Shown here: piece by piece, positions 59,296-64,000 of the stretch | Position numbering within the stretch: the stretch's first letter is position 1 | How the letters are laid out: each line of letters begins with the position of its first letter | Source of the DNA: Planctomycetota bacterium | GTDB lineage: Bacteria; Planctomycetota; UBA1135; GCA-002686595 | Length of the DNA: 64,000 bases | Assembly (NCBI GenBank): GCA_014238415.1 | Contig: JABABA010000001.1 | Coordinates: forward strand, 62,001-126,000 | Reading direction: 5' to 3' | Notes under the pieces: generated by a model | Database searches by the model: none | Seen by the model: only the letters and a program-made list of their open reading frames with translations | Told to the model about the DNA's origin: nothing | Translations under genes and position numbers: made by a program

Positions 59296-59433
59296 ACTAG
59301 ATGTGGGGGAGAGCCTCAGGGGCATCATGCACAATGGAAATTCGACCTTCCTGGCCACTTTCAGTCCTGGTGCTTGCCATTCACCCCCCGTCCGATGATC
59401 CTAGAGGCTCCTCTTCTTGAGCCCCCCATAACC

Positions 59434-60702
59434 ATGCTGCGACTAGCCTTTCTTGCCGCCCCTCTACTGTGCCTCTCAGCGGTCAGCCCTGCCATCGCTC
59501 CCGCCATGGACGGCCCCTATCTCAAAGACAATGACCTGAAGAGGTTGGCCAAGACCTTCAATGACTACATTGAGGCCTCGGTGGCCAGAGAGGGCGTTCT
59601 GAACGCGGAGAACGAGGTGGAGAAGGCCTTGGGAAAGCTTGGGCGCAAGCTGCGCAAGGCGCCGGTGCAGGATGTCCTCGCCAGCCCTCTTGACCTGGGG
59701 CGCGCTCTCTGGATGTCCCGGGAATATGGCAAGAAGCGAGTCAAGTTCGGCAGTATCCAGGATGGTGAATATGATGTGACCGTTCCGGGTGGCGACGGTC
59801 CCCTCAAGTACGCAATCCTGGCGCCCGCTGCCTATGACAAGGGCAAGAAGAAAAGCTGGCCCCTCGTGCTCTGTATCCCAGATGTGGATGAGAACCACAG
59901 GGAAACCCTCCTGGAGAACTGGGCCGACGGGGACCTGCACAAGGAAGTGATCCTGGTCTGTCCGGAAATGCCCGAGGACGTGGACAAGTGGGACGAGATG
60001 CCTGGCGTTGGGACCATGCTGATCCTCTTCCGCGCAATCTATGAGGATTGGGCCATCGACTACAATCAGGTTTTCCTGGCTGGGCGCGGTGCCGGGGTGG
60101 ATGCGGCGCTCTCCATCGCCGGCAAGTTCCCTGAGTTGTTCGCTGGCGTGATCGGTCGAGCGGGTGATGCCAAACATGCGACTTCCGAGAACTTTTCCAA
60201 TCTGCCTACCTGGTTCAGTGGTGGTGGCTCAGGAGTGACTGCCTGGGCAGAGGCGATCAAAGCGGAGGGTTGGGAAAACTGCACTGTCGATCCTTCGGGC
60301 CGCGAAAAAGAAATTCTCGGCTGGCTGAACGACACCCACCGAAACGGGGTGCCCGCTGAGGTCACGCTGGTTCCGGGCCGGCCCTTTCCCACCCGCGCCT
60401 ACTGGGTAGAGGTTCCTGCCGGAGATGAGGATGGGGGGCTGGTCAAGGCTAGGGTGGAGCGGGATAGCAACACGATCCATGTAGAGGCAACTCTCGTGCC
60501 TTCGGTTACCTTGCTGTTCAATGATCTTCTGGTGGACCTCTCAAAGCCGGTCAAGGTGGTCATCAACGGGGTTGAGCACACCGACCTCTTGCCCCGTAGC
60601 TATCGCACTTGCCTCAAGCTGATCTTTCGGGGCACGAACGATCCAGGCCGCATTTTTGTTGCCATGAAGACCTACTCGGTTCCTCCGCGGGCGAACAAGT
60701 GA
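59434..60702 (+). CDS. Secreted alpha/beta-hydrolase-like protein lacking the nucleophile serine
   Basis: From the ATG at 59434 the 422-residue product has a signal peptide (LAFLAAPLLCLSAVSPAIA); an ATG at 59395 is possible. A helical N-terminal ~90 residues precede an esterase-like alpha/beta domain (SWPLVLCIPDVDENH, EVILVCPEMPED, YNQVFLAGRGAGVDAALSIA). In this fold the nucleophile elbow is G-x-S-x-G; here it reads G217-R-G219-A-G221, so the serine is replaced by glycine and hydrolase activity is unlikely. The C-terminal ~80 residues are beta-rich (IHVEATLVPSVTLLFNDLL, KPVKVVINGVEH). Possibly a binding protein derived from an esterase. The stop overlaps the next gene by four bases. Confidence 0.65.
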   Translation: MLRLAFLAAPLLCLSAVSPAIAPAMDGPYLKDNDLKRLAKTFNDYIEASVAREGVLNAENEVEKALGKLGRKLRKAPVQDVLASPLDLGRALWMSREYGKKRVKFGSIQDGEYDVTVPGGDGPLKYAILAPAAYDKGKKKSWPLVLCIPDVDENHRETLLENWADGDLHKEVILVCPEMPEDVDKWDEMPGVGTMLILFRAIYEDWAIDYNQVFLAGRGAGVDAALSIAGKFPELFAGVIGRAGDAKHATSENFSNLPTWFSGGGSGVTAWAEAIKAEGWENCTVDPSGREKEILGWLNDTHRNGVPAEVTLVPGRPFPTRAYWVEVPAGDEDGGLVKARVERDSNTIHVEATLVPSVTLLFNDLLVDLSKPVKVVINGVEHTDLLPRSYRTCLKLIFRGTNDPGRIFVAMKTYSVPPRANK

Positions 60703-62333
60703 CGGTGGACGAACCCCCTGTCCCCAGGGGCGCTTCGGCCCCCCTTGTCCTGGTCTGCTGCGCCCTGGCGGGAGCGGGCACCATGGTGGTGGAGCTTGCG
60801 GCGGTGCGCCTTGTGGCACCTTGGTTCGGTGCCAGCCATGTGGTCTGGAGCAATGTGATCGGCGTTGTGCTGCTTGCTCTGACCGTGGGCTATGTGTTGG
60901 GTGGGCGTCTGGCCTGTGGATTGCGACCGGCTCGCTCGATGGGGGTGGCCATTGGTGTGGCCGCGGTTTGGGTGGCCCTCCTTCCTTTTGGGGCCCAGAG
61001 CATATGCCGCCTGTTCATGCCTGCAGCCACCGCCCTGGATCAAGCCCTGGTGCTCTTCACCTGGGGCAGCCTGGCGGCGTCCCTGTTGTTGTTCCTGCCT
61101 GCCGCCGTGTTACTCGGTGCGGTCTCGCCTCTTGCTACGGAGGTGTTGGCGCGTTTGGAGGACCTTCGCGCAGGGCAGGCTGGTGGACGCGTGTTGGCAG
61201 CCGCCACCCTGGGAAGTCTGCTGGGGGTCTTCGGCACAAGCCATCTGCTCTTGCCCGTGCTTGGTGTGCGCGGCACATTCTTGCTGGCGGCGGTTTTCTT
61301 GATGGTGGGTGCGACGCTCCTGCTCTGGTGCGCGAGAGAGTTCCGATTCCTGCTCCTGCTTTGGTTGCCTTTGCTTGGGTTCGGGCAAATTGATGTACAT
61401 GGTCCTGCAATTTCAACGGGAGAGCGGCTCCTGGGGGCGGCCGAGTCGGCCTATCAGTCGATCCGCGTAATCGAATCGGGGGAGGCAGACAGTCAATCCC
61501 GCCGGATGGTGGTCAATGAGGCATTGGATTCGTTTCAGAGTGTCTGGGCACCAAGTCCAGGCTTGCTCGGAGGGGGCCACTACTATGATCTGTTCACACT
61601 GCCCCTGGCCTGGCAGGAAGTGCCCCCTACCTGGAACCTGCTGGTGCTGGGGCTTGGAGCTGGCACTGCTGTGCGAGTGCTGGGCGGGGTGCTGCCCGAG
61701 GACACGGATCTCATATGGACCGGAGTCGAGATTGACTCTGCGGTTGTACGCTTGGGCCAGGAGCACATGGATCTGGCGGCGGAGTCTCCAAGCCAGATAC
61801 TGACCGGTTGGGATTCCCGGGCCGCTCTGGCTGTGTTGCCCGGCCCGTTTGAGCAGATCATCTTGGATTCCTACGCCAACAACATGGAGATCCCGTTCCA
61901 TTTGGCCACCGTAGAGTTTTTTTCCGAAGCCCTGGACAAACTCGCCCCGGGAGGCTGGTTGACCCTCAATGCCGCGGGCTTCGGCGTTCAAGATTCTCTG
62001 ATCGTTGCCTTGGCTGGGACCTTGGCCGCTGCGGCGGATCGCCGAGCCCTGATTTTGGAAGTGCCTTTCAGCCGGAACACCATGGTGTTCGTTCGTAGGG
62101 ACGGGGAAATCCCCTTTGGCTCGGAAGCGGCGATACTCGAATCACCTGCTCCGATTCAGACCCTCTTGCAATCCGTGGGGGCGCCGGGAACTTTCCGCTG
62201 GGTCGAGCCCGCCAGCGCAGATGATCTGCTGACTGATGACCGTGCGCCCTTGGAGCAGTTGCAACGGGCCTCCATCGCCCGAGGCAGAAGGGCTTGGGGC
62301 AAGCAGGGCCTTGCAGAGGAGAGCCTGCCGTGA
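60699..62333 (+). CDS. Spermidine-synthase-like protein with N-terminal transporter-like membrane domain
   Basis: The 544-residue product starts at a GTG overlapping the previous stop (GTGA; GTG 60705 also possible). About seven membrane helices occupy residues ~10-230 (MVVELAAVRLVAPWFGASHVVW is a typical first segment, read in pieces). A Rossmann-type aminopropyltransferase-like domain follows (about 250-500), with LVLGLGAGTAVRVLGG, GVEIDSAVVRLGQEH and FEQIILDSYANNMEIPFHLAT. Fused proteins of this kind are widespread. The acidic residues for polyamine binding are only partly evident, so spermidine synthesis is not assured. The gene is coupled to the short TPR-like gene downstream (GTGA overlap). 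Confidence 0.85.
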   Translation: MTVDEPPVPRGASAPLVLVCCALAGAGTMVVELAAVRLVAPWFGASHVVWSNVIGVVLLALTVGYVLGGRLACGLRPARSMGVAIGVAAVWVALLPFGAQSICRLFMPAATALDQALVLFTWGSLAASLLLFLPAAVLLGAVSPLATEVLARLEDLRAGQAGGRVLAAATLGSLLGVFGTSHLLLPVLGVRGTFLLAAVFLMVGATLLLWCAREFRFLLLLWLPLLGFGQIDVHGPAISTGERLLGAAESAYQSIRVIESGEADSQSRRMVVNEALDSFQSVWAPSPGLLGGGHYYDLFTLPLAWQEVPPTWNLLVLGLGAGTAVRVLGGVLPEDTDLIWTGVEIDSAVVRLGQEHMDLAAESPSQILTGWDSRAALAVLPGPFEQIILDSYANNMEIPFHLATVEFFSEALDKLAPGGWLTLNAAGFGVQDSLIVALAGTLAAAADRRALILEVPFSRNTMVFVRRDGEIPFGSEAAILESPAPIQTLLQSVGAPGTFRWVEPASADDLLTDDRAPLEQLQRASIARGRRAWGKQGLAEESLP

Positions 62334-62875
62334 TCACCGCAACCGTGTTGCTTTGTCTTGGGGGGTGGCTCTGCCAACTGAAACCTCAAGACCAGGTCGC
62401 TCGCTACCGCGCTCTGCTGGCAGGCGGTCAATATGTACAGGCCATCACCGCCGCTGATGGGATCCAGGATGCGCTTGCACGACAGCAGGCCCAGGTGGAG
62501 GCGCGCTACTGGTGCGGGGATTTGAGCGGCGCTCTCGCCGCCGCCCGTACGGCCCTCGCTGCCCACCCCGATGACCTGCAGTTGTTGAACACGGGGGCGG
62601 ACCTGGCCCTGCAGTTGCTGCAACTTGAAGAGGGTGTTCGCTGGAGTCAGAGCCTCGCTCGTCTGGCTGCCAACGCCCCCGACCTGCCCCATGAAACCCG
62701 TGAGTTCTACAGCACAAAGGCCCGCAAGCACCTGGCTCTGGCGATTGATGCCCGTCACGCCCAGGAGTCTCGTTCCAGCGCGTTGCTTCGGGCCCAGCTG
62801 ACCGTTGCCCTGGTGTGCCTGCTGGCCCTGGGTGTGGTGGTTGCGGCAAGTCGAAGGTCCCGACGCTTCAGTTGA
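62330..62875 (+). CDS. Short TPR-like protein with C-terminal membrane helix
   Basis: The 181-residue product starts at a GTG overlapping the upstream stop. The N-terminus is hydrophobic (ITATVLLCLGGWLC), the middle has two or three helix pairs resembling TPRs (RYRALLAGGQYVQAITAADG, VEARYWCGDLSGALAAARTAL), and a C-terminal membrane helix (about 152-172, TVALVCLLALGVVVAA) ends in basic residues. Signal peptide plus tail helix implies a periplasmic helical domain anchored to the membrane. Family not recognised. It is the last gene before the palindromic terminator. Confidence 0.65.
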   Translation: MITATVLLCLGGWLCQLKPQDQVARYRALLAGGQYVQAITAADGIQDALARQQAQVEARYWCGDLSGALAAARTALAAHPDDLQLLNTGADLALQLLQLEEGVRWSQSLARLAANAPDLPHETREFYSTKARKHLALAIDARHAQESRSSALLRAQLTVALVCLLALGVVVAASRRSRRFS

Positions 62876-62913
62876 GGTTGTGAGCCGAAGCCTTGCGGGT
62901 ATGCCCACATGAA

Positions 62914-62947
62914 AGAAGCTGCCCGCTGAATTCAGCGGGCAGCTTCT
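62914..62947. terminator. 34-bp perfect palindrome, likely bidirectional terminator
   Basis: Bases 62914-62930 are the exact reverse complement of 62931-62947, giving a 17-bp GC-rich stem that would fold with a minimal loop around GAATTC. It lies between two convergent genes (stops at 62875 and 62985), the classic place for a shared terminator. No strong T-run follows on either strand, so termination may be Rho-assisted or depend on the stem alone. Confidence 0.7.
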
Positions 62948-62984
62948 CATGACTTCCCGGGGTGGACCCGGTAGTCCAATGCGC

Positions 62985-64000
62985 TCAAAGGATATCCAGG
63001 ATGCCCGTGCCGCCGCCGGTCAGGGTCGAGGAGTTTGCGCGGTAGTTGATGTTCTTGCCGATCTTGGAGTTCCACGGCAGCATCTCTTTGTCACACACGA
63101 TGCCCAGGGCAACCGCCGCGAAGCCGCGGGCGCCGCCGGTCATCTTGGGGCTCTGGAGCATCTCCACCAAAGGCTCGATAGAGTTGCGGTCGCCGATCTG
63201 GCCCAGGGCCGTGGCGATGGCCGCTTGAGTAGCCATTCCCTTGGCGTTCGCCAGCATATCCACCAGCTTGGGCACGATGGCTTTGTCGCCCAGCAAACCC
63301 AGTGAGATGGCGGCCTGCTTGAGCAGGTCGGGGCGGTACTTGGACTCTTCGATCAGAGCTTGGATCTGCTCCACCGGGCGGGGATCGCCGATCAGGCCGA
63401 GGGCCACGCAGCAATAGCCGCGGGCTTCGTCGTCACCGGTGAAGTAATCCAGCTTGTCGATGATCAGATTGATCGCGTCGACGTTCTTGCTCATACCCAA
63501 GCCAAGTACATAGGCGCCGATGTCCGCGGGACGACGGCAATCCTTGGTGGCCGATTGCAGGGCAAGAATCGAGGTTGTGTCCAGGCTCTGGCCCGCTTCC
63601 AAAAGGTCCCAACTCTGTACGCCAATGGCCAGACCGGCCCAGGGCTTGAGTTGAACCTTGCCGCGACCGAGGGTCTTGGTGAGGGCTGATTCCACTTCTT
63701 CGCGGCCGCCCCAAGGCTTCTCGCCGATGCCGGCGCGGGCGCCGATTTGCGACAGGGCTATGAGTGCGAAACGCCGGACCTGTTGACGGCCCTTGGATGA
63801 GGCCTCACGCAGGCCAGCACGGATCTTGTTGTCGATGGCCTTGCCACCATCGTCGTCACAGGTGCCGATTTGGCCCAGGGCCAGGGCGGCACTCATCTTC
63901 AGTTCGCGTTGGGTGTAGTCGCTACGCTCGCGAATGGCTTCGAGCAGCATTTCGGACACTGCCGTGCGCTGAGTCTTGGCCTCTTCGCCGGTCAGGTCCT
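62985..64000 (-). CDS. HEAT-repeat protein, 5' end outside window
   Basis: The frame is open to the right edge (codons upstream of the GTG at 63957-63959 continue without a stop to at least 63998), so the N-terminus is missing. At least 338 residues of HEAT/PBS-lyase-type repeats are visible, for example KMSAALALGQIGTC, RRFALIALSQIGARAG, EARGYCCVALGLIGDPRPVEQ and MATQAAIATALGQIGDRNSIEPL, each of ~30-35 residues. The C-terminus is a non-repeat tail (KIGKNINYRANSSTLTGGG, ending ILDIL). HEAT solenoids bind other proteins; no enzyme domain is seen. A second unrelated HEAT protein is encoded at 46529-48235. Confidence 0.8.
   Translation of the reverse strand, partial: DLTGEEAKTQRTAVSEMLLEAIRERSDYTQRELKMSAALALGQIGTCDDDGGKAIDNKIRAGLREASSKGRQQVRRFALIALSQIGARAGIGEKPWGGREEVESALTKTLGRGKVQLKPWAGLAIGVQSWDLLEAGQSLDTTSILALQSATKDCRRPADIGAYVLGLGMSKNVDAINLIIDKLDYFTGDDEARGYCCVALGLIGDPRPVEQIQALIEESKYRPDLLKQAAISLGLLGDKAIVPKLVDMLANAKGMATQAAIATALGQIGDRNSIEPLVEMLQSPKMTGGARGFAAVALGIVCDKEMLPWNSKIGKNINYRANSSTLTGGGTGILDIL

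Overview
This window is a dense, roughly 60-65% GC bacterial chromosome segment with no gap between genes over about 240 bases. I see no rRNA, tRNA, transposase, integrase or CRISPR array. The best guess is a member of the Planctomycetota, probably a free-living aquatic lineage. The reasons are the very long tandem UvrA, the many large secreted beta-propeller, FG-GAP/ASPIC and HEAT-repeat proteins, the many predicted lipoproteins, the frequent GTG and TTG starts, and a C-terminal secreted-protein module with a W-Y-R-D signature on otherwise unrelated proteins. The assignment is inferred from gene content, not from a marker gene.

Layout. 1-6.9 kb (+): the end of a TIG/propeller/Kelch surface protein, an RNase R-type exonuclease without the usual cold-shock domains, an FMN-dependent glutamate-synthase-like membrane oxidoreductase and NAD(P)HX epimerase. 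6.9-11.6 kb (-): a prenyltransferase-fold secreted protein, moaA, and a secreted sugar-dehydrogenase propeller with an intrinsic terminator. 11.8-20.5 kb is mixed: two YwqK/MORN-like lipoproteins, a sulfatase-superfamily lipoprotein, an AsmA-like protein, a pentaheme cytochrome, a lamin-tail protein and glyA. 20.5-25.8 kb (-): a BNR/sortilin-like propeller protein, mtnA, purE and purC. 25.9-30.9 kb (+): aroA, galE, a PBP4-type carboxypeptidase and an inositol-monophosphatase-family enzyme.

30.9-44.8 kb (+) is the most striking region. Nine genes follow with eight consecutive overlaps of 4-17 bases. They are a 1981-residue tandem-duplicated UvrA, an XPB/ERCC3-type helicase, its helicase-associated winged-helix-type partner, a degenerate ThiE/TenI-like protein, a tiny signal-peptidase-like membrane protein, ThiL, TsaE, an ECF-type sigma factor and a membrane protein that may be its anti-sigma factor. 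Placing UvrA damage recognition in one translationally coupled unit with an XPB helicase and partner suggests a bacterial nucleotide-excision-repair module that uses XPB. The two UvrA halves are not equivalent: all four ATPase sites and all four zinc modules are intact, but only the first half keeps the UvrB-docking consensus.

45.0-51.4 kb (+): a TolC-like outer-membrane protein without a visible pump, a membrane-anchored HEAT-repeat protein and a 1045-residue FG-GAP/ASPIC lipoprotein ending in a thioredoxin-like domain that has lost both active-site cysteines. 51.4-57.2 kb: a small membrane protein (-), the CCA-adding enzyme (+), and a minus-strand dxr-rseP-UbiA-family cluster in which RseP has four PDZ-like segments. 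57.4-62.9 kb (+): purM, a secreted helical-repeat-like protein, an alpha/beta-hydrolase-like pseudoenzyme candidate, a spermidine-synthase-like membrane protein and a short TPR-like membrane protein. A 34-bp perfect palindrome at 62914-62947 then separates this run from a convergent HEAT-repeat gene that runs off the right edge.
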